A program made the translations under genes and the position numbers. A stretch of 13,428 bases of DNA from JANNRW01 sp031401815 (GTDB taxonomy: Bacteria > Desulfobacterota > Desulfuromonadia > Geobacterales > DSM-12255): assembly GCA_031401815.1 (NCBI GenBank), contig JANNRW010000135.1, positions 1 through 13,428 of the forward strand, read 5' to 3'. The notes beneath the pieces were generated by a model. It did no database searches and had not been told where the DNA came from. It saw only the letters and a list, made by a program, of their open reading frames with translations. Shown here in pieces: positions 1-7,378 of the stretch. The first letter of the stretch is position 1. Each line of letters starts with the position of its first letter.

Positions 1-8
1 CCCCCCGA

Positions 9-31
9 CCCCCACCCCCAAGGGGCGGGGG
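9..31. repeat. GC-rich hairpin at the left edge
   Basis: A C-rich arm (9-18) faces a G-rich arm (22-31) across the loop CAA, giving a 10-bp stem with one A/C mismatch. No T-run follows on the plus strand, so it is not a good intrinsic terminator. It could be the right end of a dispersed palindrome, or a hairpin after an upstream gene outside the window. The rest of 1-83 shows only an AT-rich patch near 53-62 and the ribosome binding site of the first gene. Confidence 0.4.
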
Positions 32-83
32 AGCAAAGAGCAAAGCAGGCACATTTATAAATTCCTACGCAAGGAGAACGCTT

Positions 84-2123
84 ATGTCCGCAATACCCAA
101 GCTGCTTGCCCGGCCAGGCAAAATAGGGACACTGGAGCTGAAGAACCGGCTGATAATGCCTGCCATGTGCACCAACTATACGGTGAACGGGCACTTTACC
201 GACGCGGCCTGCTACTATTACGGCCTGCGTGCCCAGGGGGGTGTCGGCCTGATTATCATCGAAGCGGCTGCCATTGACTACCCCATCGGCCGCTCTGTCA
301 TAAACTGCGCCATTTCGGATGATTCCTATATCGAATCACACCGGAAACTGACCGACAGCGTCCATGCAGGGGGGGCCAAGGTCGCCCTGCAGATCATGCA
401 TTCGGGCAGACAGACCTCTATTGAAAATGCCGGTACCCAGCCCCTCTCCTGCTCTGCCATCGGCAGCGCCGAGTCGCTTGCCTATGCCACCCCAAGGGAA
501 ATGACCCTCTACGAATGCAAAAAGACCCTGCGACAGTTCGGCGAGGCTGCCCTGCGAGCCAAAAAGGCTGGCTACGACGCAGTCGAGGCGCACTTTGCCC
601 ATGGCTACATGCTAAGCTCCTTTCTCTCTTCATTCCTTAACAAGCGGAGTGACCAGTATGGCGGGATGGAAGGTGGGCTGAAATTCTGCTCCGAAGTCAT
701 AGAAGAGATCAAAAGAGTCTGCGGTGCCGATTACCCGGTAATCTGCCGCATTAACGGTGATGACTTTTATCCGTCCGGAGGTGTTACCCATATAGACTCG
801 CGGATGATTTCCGTGGTTCTGGAGAAGGCCGGTGCGGACATGATCAATGTCTCCTCCGGGCTGCGTGAATCAAATCATAACCTCCATGACCAGACAATGG
901 CATCGCCCCGTGGTTCCTGGATATACATGGCTGAAGGGATCAAGAAGAGTGTCAAGATTCCGGTTGCTGTTGCCAAGCGGATCTCAGAAGATATGGTTGA
1001 AGGGATTCTGGAGAAGAAACAGGCTGATTTTGTCTGTATCGGTCGGCCACATATTGCCGACCCTGATTATGCCAGGAAAATCCTGAGCGGCAAGGCCGAG
1101 GAGATCCTCCCCTGCATCTGGTGCTGCCAGGGGTGCTTTGATGTTCTCTGGATGCTCTACCCAACCACCTGCCTGAGCAATCCGGCAGCAGGTCTCCCGG
1201 ATGAAAAATCGCTGGATCAGTACACACCAGCAGCGGTGAAGAAGAGAGTGATGGTGATCGGTGCTGGTCCGGCAGGGCTGGAAGCCGCTCTCATCGCCGC
1301 CCGCCGCGGTCATGAGGTGACGCTGTACGAGCGCTCCTCGACTATTGGAGGCGCGTACCGGCTCGCCGCCACTTCAGCTTCCAAGGCCGAAACCGCCCGG
1401 CTCTTTACCTTTTTCGAACATGCCCTGCCTAAGGCCGGGGTCAAGCTGCTACTGAATACCGAAGTAACCCCGGAGCTGGTTGAGCAGGTCAAACCGGATG
1501 TGGCCATTGTCGCCACCGGCTCCGAAGCAGCGCTGCCGACTAAAACTCCAGGTTTTGACAGTCCGAACATTGTCAGCGCCAGGGATATCATGAGCGGGAA
1601 GGCGACAGTCGGGAAAAAGGTCGTCATCTGGACTTGTAGTTATCACTGCAGCTTCACCTGCGGTGTCAAACTTGCTCCAATCGAAGGTGATCCCACCGGA
1701 ACCCAGTCAAAGCAGAGCCATGCCTGCTCAGCCGGTTACGCAGCTGTCGATACTGCAGAATATCTGGCCTCGCAAGGGAAACTCGTCAGTATTGTTACCG
1801 AGCGGGATGCAGTTGTCCCAGGCATGGGGTATACTTCGCGCAACTACACGATCAAACGCTTCTATCCGGCCAATATCAGGGTCTGTACCAGCGCCAGAAT
1901 CAAAGAGATCAATACTGATGGCGTCGTAATCGAGAAGGCAGGGGTGGAGTTTCTCCTTGATGCTGACAATGTAGTTATCAGTATAGGCGAACGTTCAGAC
2001 ACCACCCTTGCCAAGGCACTGGAAGGGAAAGTCAAGGAGCTTTACAGGGTTGGCGATGGTGCCAAGGTCGGCAATGCCATGAAGGCGATCGAATCGGGGT
2101 TTAATGTGGCGGTAAAAATATGA
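84..2123 (+). CDS. FadH/old-yellow-enzyme family FMN/FAD/[4Fe-4S] reductase
   Basis: Predicted cytoplasmic reductase of the family that includes 2,4-dienoyl-CoA reductase, BaiCD/BaiH enoate reductases and 2-naphthoyl-CoA reductase. Members pass hydride from NAD(P)H through FAD and an Fe-S cluster to FMN, which reduces an activated double bond or ring. The 679 residues are the usual length. Seen: an N-terminal FMN TIM barrel (about 5-340, with NKRSDQYGG at 186-194); cluster cysteines C344, C347, C351 and C363 at the FadH spacing; and the FAD fold with GAGPAG at 393-398. Odd: the second dinucleotide fold starts normally (KKVVIW, 511-516), but its glycine loop is replaced by an insertion carrying C518, C522, C526 and C548 before the helix resumes near 551. 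The start is supported by AAGGAG at 71-76. The downstream Mo enzyme suggests a polyphenol-derived substrate. The family is sure; the substrate is unknown. Confidence 0.9.
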   Translation: MSAIPKLLARPGKIGTLELKNRLIMPAMCTNYTVNGHFTDAACYYYGLRAQGGVGLIIIEAAAIDYPIGRSVINCAISDDSYIESHRKLTDSVHAGGAKVALQIMHSGRQTSIENAGTQPLSCSAIGSAESLAYATPREMTLYECKKTLRQFGEAALRAKKAGYDAVEAHFAHGYMLSSFLSSFLNKRSDQYGGMEGGLKFCSEVIEEIKRVCGADYPVICRINGDDFYPSGGVTHIDSRMISVVLEKAGADMINVSSGLRESNHNLHDQTMASPRGSWIYMAEGIKKSVKIPVAVAKRISEDMVEGILEKKQADFVCIGRPHIADPDYARKILSGKAEEILPCIWCCQGCFDVLWMLYPTTCLSNPAAGLPDEKSLDQYTPAAVKKRVMVIGAGPAGLEAALIAARRGHEVTLYERSSTIGGAYRLAATSASKAETARLFTFFEHALPKAGVKLLLNTEVTPELVEQVKPDVAIVATGSEAALPTKTPGFDSPNIVSARDIMSGKATVGKKVVIWTCSYHCSFTCGVKLAPIEGDPTGTQSKQSHACSAGYAAVDTAEYLASQGKLVSIVTERDAVVPGMGYTSRNYTIKRFYPANIRVCTSARIKEINTDGVVIEKAGVEFLLDADNVVISIGERSDTTLAKALEGKVKELYRVGDGAKVGNAMKAIESGFNVAVKI

Positions 2124-2146
2124 GAGAGAAACTGTTCAGCAGAGCA

Positions 2147-2277
2147 TCATAACTCCCCCTGTCCCCCTCTTATCTTAAGAGGGGAGACGTATTCGGGACG
2201 ATGAGAGGAAAATTCACCTGGATTCTCTTCGCAGCGTCCCTCCCCTTAAGCTAAGGGGAGGACAGGAGGGGTTATGA
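2147..2277. repeat. 131-bp palindromic (REP/MITE-like) element
   Basis: A left arm at 2147-2186 and a right arm at about 2238-2277 are near-perfect reverse complements over roughly 40 bp. Both begin with TCATAAC reading inward. Each arm also holds its own small palindrome (around CTTAAG at 2174-2179 and 2245-2250). A further pair, GGGACG (2195-2200) and CGTCCC (2235-2240), lies just inside. No open reading frame or T-run is associated. The element fills most of the 209-bp gap between the reductase and the Mo enzyme. I recall similar C-rich/TTAAG palindromes dispersed in Geobacter-type genomes but cannot verify that here. Confidence 0.75.
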
Positions 2278-2332
2278 AAGAATGGTGTGGAGTCGTCACT
2301 AAAGAGAACCAATAACAATAGGAGGAGAGCGT

Positions 2333-4921
2333 ATGAAGTATTCATCAAAAGATGAACAGCAGTTTGTCAACTGTACTCTCAGCGGCCCGGTCAGGATTTT
2401 CGTGAAACATGGCAAGGTCGTGCGGATTCTGCCTCTGGAATATACCGAGCCGGACGATGCCCCCCCCTGGAAGATCGAGGCGCGGGGCGAGACTTTTACC
2501 AGGCCGAACAAGGCCGGTATCGCCTGCTGGGTACAGGGGAGCAAGCAGCAGATTTACTCGAAAGATCGCCTCCTCTCCCCCATGAAACGGGTCGATTTTG
2601 ATCCGAATGGTGAAAGAAACCCTCAGAACCGTGGTGTATCGGGCTACGAGCCGATTACCTGGGACGAGGCGCTCTCCATCGTTACGGGTGAAATCATCCG
2701 TCTAAAAGACAAGCATGGCCCCTCTTCCATCGCTGTTACCGGCTCTTCCCACGACTCCTGGGGGAACATCGGCTACCGGATGAGCGCGCTGGAGCGTTTC
2801 TGGAACCTGGTCGGCTGCACCTGGATCGATCATGATCCGGACAGCTGGCAGGGCTCCTACTGGGGCGCCATTCACTCCTGGGGCTTCCACTGGCGTCTCG
2901 GCCAGCCACCGGCCTTTGACCTGCTGCGTGATACCTTCGAATCAACGGAAATGATTGTCTTCTGGAGCTCCGACCCATCCACCACCTCGGGTGACTATGC
3001 CTGGAACGAAACCGACCAGTGGCGTTTCCATATGAAAAAGCTCGGCATCAAGTTCGTCTTCATCGACCCCCACTGCAACTACACCGCGGTTCTTGACGGT
3101 GACAAGTGGATTGCCCCCAAGGCAGGCACTGATGTGGCTCTGGCTCTGGCTATTGCCTATACCTGGATCAAGGAAGGGACCTACGACAAGGAGTACATCG
3201 GCACCCACACCATAGGCTTTGACAAGTGGGAAGCCTATGTCATGGGGGAAGAGGATGGCGTACCGAAGACTCCGGAGTGGGCTGAAGGAAAGTCCGGCGT
3301 CGAGGCAGCGGTCATTCAGGCTCTGGCAAGGGAGTGGGCCAGCAAGCGGACCACCCTGGCAGGCGGCGGCCGCTCAGGTATGGGGCATGTCATGCGCTCC
3401 TCCTATGGCCACGAATGGTCACGAGCCATGGTGCTCCTCATGGGGATGCAGGGTCTGGGCAAGCCGGGAGTCAACTACTATTCAACAACCGGCGGCGCAC
3501 CGGCTGACTGGGATTTCTTCTTCCCCGGTTACGCTGACGGCGGCATTGCCGGTGGCAGCGCCGGGCCGAAAGACCTGGGGCCACGCGGCTTTCCAAAGAG
3601 GCCGACCGCCAGCCAGATCCGCCAGCGGATCAATCGTGCCTGCCTGCCGGAGTGTGTCATCAATCCGCCGGTCACCTGGCGCGGGGTCTACGGCTACTAT
3701 GGCCAGAGCGCCCAGCAGCAGTTCACCGAATGTACCTTCCCGTTCCCCGGCTATTCTGAAATCAAGATGATCTTCCGCCAGGGGGCGTCGTATATCGGCA
3801 CCATGATGGAGACAAATCGCTTCGCCCGGATGTACCGCGATCCAAAGCTTGAGTTTGTGGTCAACCAGACCATCTTCAACGAGCCGGAAACGAAATTTGC
3901 CGACATCATCTTCCCGGTCTGCACCAATTTTGAACGGAACGATATCGGCGAATGGGCCAAAATCTCCGGTTACTCCAACAAACTGAGCCCGACCAATGCC
4001 CGGGTCGTAGTTTTCCAGCAGAAATGCATCGAGCCACGCGGCCTGTCCAAGCCTGATTACCAGATTTTTGCGCTGCTGGCCGAGCGACTTGGGCTTAAAG
4101 AGATGTTCACCGAAGGGCATCCTGATGAAATGAGCTGGATCAAGCGGATGTACGAGGTTTCCGACCTGCCCAAGGTCATCAGCTGGGAGAAGTTCCAGTC
4201 CAAGGGGTATTACATCATCCCGCCGAAGATGGACAAGAAGCCGACACCGGCGCTGCGCTGGTTCTATGATCAGCGGGCAATCGATATCCCGGACAAGCCG
4301 ATGTCTGTTGACCGGCCAACCAATGATGAACAGGGGATGTCAAGACTCTCAACCCCGTCCGGGAAGATAGAGTTTGAATCACAGACTTTGAAGATGTTTG
4401 ATCCAAATGATGAAGAGCGGCCACCAGTGCCCCACTACATAGCTTCCTGGGAAGGAACCGAGAGCACGGAGATCCTGAAAAACTATCCACTTCAGCTCAT
4501 TTCGCCGCATCCGCGCTTCACCTTCCACTCCCAGCACGACGGCAAAAGCCTCTGGAACGATGAGATCTGCCATCACCGTCGGCTGATCGATGGCTATCGC
4601 TACTGGGTTATCAGGCTCCACCCGGTTGATGCAGAAAAACGCGGCATCAAGGAGAATGATCTTGTCAAGGTGCGCAACGACCGGGGTGTGGTTCTCTGCG
4701 CTGCTACCATCACTGAGCGGATGTTGCCGGGTGTGGTTCACTCCTACAGCTCTGGCGGCGGCTACGATCCGCAGGGAGAGCCAGGGGTAAACACGACCAT
4801 CGACAAGGGGGGGACGATCAATCAGCTGACTTCGTCGCGCTTCCTGTCGAAAAACTGCGCCGGTATGGCACCGGGTTCCTGTCTGGTAGAAGTTGAAAAA
4901 TATGTAGAAGGGGGGAAATAA
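2333..4921 (+). CDS. athL: Molybdopterin hydroxytransferase large subunit (pyrogallol-phloroglucinol transhydroxylase-like)
   Basis: Mo-bis-MGD catalytic subunit of the DMSO reductase superfamily, closest by recognition to the Pelobacter acidigallici transhydroxylase alpha subunit (875 aa; 862 here) and related resorcinol hydroxylases. It would move or add a hydroxyl on a polyphenol ring. Seen: no N-terminal CxxC cluster motif and no Tat or Sec signal, both as in transhydroxylase, implying a cytoplasmic enzyme. The Mo ligand serine aligns as S171 in PDSW (169-172). H140, Y148, R149, D170 and Y400 match remembered pocket residues H144, Y152, R153, D174 and Y404, and Y547 matches Y560. Two pocket positions differ: M350 (W354 in the model enzyme) and I544 (C557). 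C-terminal MGD-binding fold from about 715, with PHPRF at 725-729. Strong Shine-Dalgarno AGGAGGAG at 2320-2327. The stop lies one base before the small-subunit start. Alternatives: resorcinol hydroxylase or catechol dehydroxylase. Confidence 0.9.
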   Translation: MKYSSKDEQQFVNCTLSGPVRIFVKHGKVVRILPLEYTEPDDAPPWKIEARGETFTRPNKAGIACWVQGSKQQIYSKDRLLSPMKRVDFDPNGERNPQNRGVSGYEPITWDEALSIVTGEIIRLKDKHGPSSIAVTGSSHDSWGNIGYRMSALERFWNLVGCTWIDHDPDSWQGSYWGAIHSWGFHWRLGQPPAFDLLRDTFESTEMIVFWSSDPSTTSGDYAWNETDQWRFHMKKLGIKFVFIDPHCNYTAVLDGDKWIAPKAGTDVALALAIAYTWIKEGTYDKEYIGTHTIGFDKWEAYVMGEEDGVPKTPEWAEGKSGVEAAVIQALAREWASKRTTLAGGGRSGMGHVMRSSYGHEWSRAMVLLMGMQGLGKPGVNYYSTTGGAPADWDFFFPGYADGGIAGGSAGPKDLGPRGFPKRPTASQIRQRINRACLPECVINPPVTWRGVYGYYGQSAQQQFTECTFPFPGYSEIKMIFRQGASYIGTMMETNRFARMYRDPKLEFVVNQTIFNEPETKFADIIFPVCTNFERNDIGEWAKISGYSNKLSPTNARVVVFQQKCIEPRGLSKPDYQIFALLAERLGLKEMFTEGHPDEMSWIKRMYEVSDLPKVISWEKFQSKGYYIIPPKMDKKPTPALRWFYDQRAIDIPDKPMSVDRPTNDEQGMSRLSTPSGKIEFESQTLKMFDPNDEERPPVPHYIASWEGTESTEILKNYPLQLISPHPRFTFHSQHDGKSLWNDEICHHRRLIDGYRYWVIRLHPVDAEKRGIKENDLVKVRNDRGVVLCAATITERMLPGVVHSYSSGGGYDPQGEPGVNTTIDKGGTINQLTSSRFLSKNCAGMAPGSCLVEVEKYVEGGK

Positions 4922-4922
4922 A

Positions 4923-5762
4923 ATGGCAAAGTACGCTATGGCGATAGATTTGAACAGATGCATCGGTTGTTATAACTGCCAGATCGCCTGCAAGGACGAG
5001 CATGTCGGGAACGACTTCCTGCCGGTGGCAGCGGCACAGCCGACCTTCGGCCACTTCTGGCTAAGTATCGAAGAGCGGGAGCAGGTTCGTAATCCTTCGC
5101 ACATCAAGGTGACCTATATCCCGAAAACCTGTCAGCACTGCGAGGACGCCCCCTGTATCAAGGCAGCCAAAAACGGCGCGATCTACAGACGGGAAGATGG
5201 CATAGTCATTATCGATCCTGAGAAAGCCGTTGGCCAGACCGGGCTGGTTGCAGCCTGCCCCTATGGTTCCATCTATCTGAATGAAGAAAAACAGCTCCCC
5301 CAGAAGTGCACCTTCTGTGCGCATCTGGTCGATGATGGCTGGAAAGAGCCGCGCTGCGCCCAGTCCTGCCCCATGAGCTGCATGCATTTCGGCGATCGGG
5401 ATGATCCGCAGAGCGCTGTCTCGAAGTTCCTGGCAGCAGAGAGCACCGAGCCGCTCTACCCGGAATTAGGCACCAAACCACAGCTGCGCTACGCCGGTCT
5501 GCCAAAACCGCATCTCTCCGGCACCATCCGCCTGGCCGACAGCAAGGAGTGTGCTGCCGGAGTCAAGGTTACTCTAGCCGTGCCAAAAGGGGAAAAACGT
5601 GAGACGGTAACTGATGCCTTCGGAGATTTCCAGTTCGACAACGTTTCAAAAACCCTTTACGCAATCGAGTATTCGCTAGAGGGGTGCCAGAAACAGAGCC
5701 AGGCGTTGAAGATTGAGGAAGATATTACCTTTCTGGGTGAAATTACCTTGAAGATGGAATAA
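4923..5762 (+). CDS. athS: Three-cluster [4Fe-4S] small subunit of the Mo hydroxytransferase
   Basis: Iron-sulfur partner of the preceding Mo subunit, 279 aa against about 274 in the P. acidigallici enzyme. Twelve cysteines fit three [4Fe-4S] clusters: C13, C16, C19 and C149; C23, C129, C132 and C145; and C70, C73, C78 and C112. The fourth cluster of DmsB-type subunits is lost: the expected cysteines near 82, 102, 105 and 108 are other residues, just as in transhydroxylase. After the linker ELGTKP (182-187) comes a beta-rich Ig/Cna-B-like domain (about 195-279), the hallmark of this subfamily. Unlike my recollection of the transhydroxylase small subunit, it keeps a DmsB-like CPMSCMHFGD stretch (149-158). 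Shine-Dalgarno G-run at about 4909-4915, one base between genes, so translational coupling is likely. No membrane anchor subunit is nearby. Confidence 0.9.
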   Translation: MAKYAMAIDLNRCIGCYNCQIACKDEHVGNDFLPVAAAQPTFGHFWLSIEEREQVRNPSHIKVTYIPKTCQHCEDAPCIKAAKNGAIYRREDGIVIIDPEKAVGQTGLVAACPYGSIYLNEEKQLPQKCTFCAHLVDDGWKEPRCAQSCPMSCMHFGDRDDPQSAVSKFLAAESTEPLYPELGTKPQLRYAGLPKPHLSGTIRLADSKECAAGVKVTLAVPKGEKRETVTDAFGDFQFDNVSKTLYAIEYSLEGCQKQSQALKIEEDITFLGEITLKME

Positions 5763-5781
5763 GCTCTTTCAGTTAGAGTCA

Positions 5782-6084
5782 AAAACTGATCAGCAATAGA
5801 ACGCGGATGACGCGGATTGAGCGGATTATCGCAGATTTTGTAACTATACAAGCCATAAATCTAAATCTGAACCGGTTTCTCACGGAGGCACGGAGGCACA
5901 AAGAAAGTCAAAAAAAACATTTATGGTTAAACCCAGAGACTTCAGATAGTTATTCCTGGGTTTCTCCGTGCCTCTGTGCCTCCGTGAGAGATGCTTTTGA
6001 ATCAGTTTTCTGATCTGGGCAGTTATCCCGCTTTTAATGTTTATCCGCGAAAATCCGCTAAATCAGCGTCATCCGCCTCTATTG
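5782..6084. repeat. Nested multi-palindrome element with 9-10 bp iterons (fills the 356-bp gap 5763-6118)
   Basis: Three inverted repeats are nested. The outer arms (5794-5836 and 6041-6084) each contain four spaced GCGGAT-type units: 5803, 5812, 5821 and 5831 on the left (last one GCAGAT), and reverse-complement units starting at 6043, 6053, 6062 and 6071 on the right. The middle arms (5878-5899 and 5968-5989) are 22 bp with one mismatch and are built from tandem 8-bp CACGGAGG-like units. The inner arms are AAACCCAG (5929-5936) and CTGGGTTT (5956-5963). A fourth pair, AAAACTGAT (5782-5790) and ATCAGTTTT (6001-6009), interleaves with the others. No convincing gene lies in the gap; a 68-codon reading frame there is made of repeat sequence. 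Confidence 0.8.
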
Positions 6085-6118
6085 CCTTTGATTTTTCTGG
6101 CATATAAAAAGGACTTCA

Positions 6119-7303
6119 TTGAAAATAGACCGTAACTCCGGATTTTTCACCATACTCCTCGGAGCGATCACTGCCCTGGCAGCGCTCTCCATCGACCTCA
6201 GCCTCCCTGCCCTACCCTCAATGGCAGAGTCGCTTGCCACGAACGGTGCGGCTGCCCAGTGGACTCTGTCGCTATTCATGTTCGGGTTTGCAGGCGGGCA
6301 ACTCTTTATCGGGCCGCTCTCCGACCGTTTGGGTCGCCGTCCGGTACTTCTGGGCGGCTTGTCTATTTACGTACTGACCGGCATAGCCTGCGCCCTTGCC
6401 CCTTCAATCGGAGTTCTCGTTGCCATGAGGCTCCTGCAGGGGCTCAGTGTCTGCGCTGGCGGGGTAGTTGTCCGGGCCATCATCCGGGATGTCTTTGATC
6501 GCCAGAAAGGGGCTGCCAAACAGTCGATCATGACTGTTGTCACCACCATGGCCATGCTGATCGCACCGATTGTCGGTGCCTGGGTGCTCGGTCTCTCAAG
6601 CTGGCGCTGGGTATTCGCCATCCTCCCGGTTGTCGGTGGCATCATCCTCTTGACAGCAGCAATCGTGCTGCCGGAGACACGCCCCGAAACAGTAGTCAAA
6701 CGAGCCGGTACTTTCCGCTCTTATCTGCACGTCCTTAAAGAACCGACAACCATCGGCAATGCTTTTGTCGTTGCCTTCATTTTCGCAGGCCTCTTTGTCT
6801 TTATCTCAGCCTCGCCGACCGTCTTTATTCGCGGCCTCGGCATCACCCCCCAAGGTTTCAGCTGGATGTTCGCCATTGTCGCTTTCGGCCAGCTTTGCGG
6901 CTCATCCCTCAACCGGGTGCTTGCGCTGCGGGTTTCTCCTTCGAAATTGATCAGAGTGGGCGGCTCGATTTCAGTTCTCGCCACAACTATTATTGCCCTG
7001 TTCGCTTTCGTACCGGTCAATGTCTACGCCCTCTTGGTGGCGATTTCCCTATACGCTTTTGCCCTCGGCATGACCAACCCCAATGCCATTGCCGCAGCCA
7101 TGGTGCCGCTGCCGGAGTATGCCGGAGCTGCTTCGGCTGTAATCGGCTGCCTCCAGTTCGTCATGAGCAGCATCGCCGCAGCAATAGCCGGGTATATCTG
7201 CCCCGGCACTGTCGGCGGCATGCTCGGAATCATGGCGCTGTTCGGCTTTACCGGAACCGGTGTGCTGCTCTGGCTGGAGCTGCGCCAGCGGCATTCTGCC
7301 TGA
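6119..7303 (+). CDS. MFS multidrug efflux transporter, Bcr/CflA type
   Basis: Inner-membrane proton-driven exporter of the DHA1 branch of the major facilitator superfamily; 394 aa fits the 12-helix Bcr/CflA family. Seen: an N-terminal helix with the IDLSLPALP stretch (25-33), where the family usually has D-M-Y-L-P-A-L-P; motif A GPLSDRLGRRP (65-75) between helices 2 and 3; motif-C-like APIVGAW (149-155) in helix 5; and a charged central loop around 186-207. The start is TTG at 6119, supported by AAAAAGGA (6106-6113) five bases upstream; no better ATG precedes the first helix. It follows the Mo enzyme on the same strand but is separated by the palindromic element, so it need not be co-transcribed. 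It may export phenolics or antibiotics; the substrate is not readable from sequence. Confidence 0.88.
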   Translation: MKIDRNSGFFTILLGAITALAALSIDLSLPALPSMAESLATNGAAAQWTLSLFMFGFAGGQLFIGPLSDRLGRRPVLLGGLSIYVLTGIACALAPSIGVLVAMRLLQGLSVCAGGVVVRAIIRDVFDRQKGAAKQSIMTVVTTMAMLIAPIVGAWVLGLSSWRWVFAILPVVGGIILLTAAIVLPETRPETVVKRAGTFRSYLHVLKEPTTIGNAFVVAFIFAGLFVFISASPTVFIRGLGITPQGFSWMFAIVAFGQLCGSSLNRVLALRVSPSKLIRVGGSISVLATTIIALFAFVPVNVYALLVAISLYAFALGMTNPNAIAAAMVPLPEYAGAASAVIGCLQFVMSSIAAAIAGYICPGTVGGMLGIMALFGFTGTGVLLWLELRQRHSA

Positions 7304-7321
7304 TAATATCCCTTTTGCACC

Positions 7322-7351
7322 ACCTGAACAGGTTGCTGACTGCAATGCAGT
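7322..7351. promoter_or_regulatory. Two small palindromes upstream of the antitoxin gene
   Basis: ACCTG (7322-7326) and CAGGT (7329-7333) form one dyad. ACTGCA (7339-7344) and TGCAGT (7346-7351) form a second, perfect 13-bp palindrome around one central base. They lie 28-57 bases before the mntA start. The one-base centre of the second favours a protein-binding site over an RNA hairpin. No regulator for it is known here. Confidence 0.35.
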
Positions 7352-7378
7352 GTTAATCAGCCCCTAAGGAGCAACAGC

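Noticed and set aside
3219..3770. 183-codon plus-strand reading frame in another frame of the Mo subunit
   Set aside because: Out-of-frame shadow rich in Ser, Pro, Arg and Ala, with no motif.
3482..4120. 212-codon minus-strand reading frame opposite the Mo subunit
   Set aside because: It lies within the strongly supported plus-strand gene, has no domain signal, and is explained by high-GC codon structure.
2333..4921. Large subunit as acetylene hydratase or formate dehydrogenase
   Set aside because: No N-terminal Fe-S cysteine motif and no Cys/Sec Mo ligand; the serine ligand region and the partner subunit fit the transhydroxylase subfamily.
4379..4963. 194-codon minus-strand reading frame across the large/small subunit junction
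   Set aside because: Antisense to two well-supported coupled genes, with no recognisable family.
5878..5989. CRISPR-like array, because of repeated CACGGAGG units
   Set aside because: The repeats are 8 bp, abutting or inverted, with no unique spacers of constant length and no cas genes.
5807..6013. 68-codon plus-strand reading frame in the gap after the small subunit
   Set aside because: It is translated entirely from the nested inverted repeats and has no ribosome binding site.
7339..7351. The ACTGCA/TGCAGT palindrome as a transcription terminator for the exporter gene
   Set aside because: One-base loop in the perfect palindrome and no T-run afterwards; better described as a possible protein-binding site.
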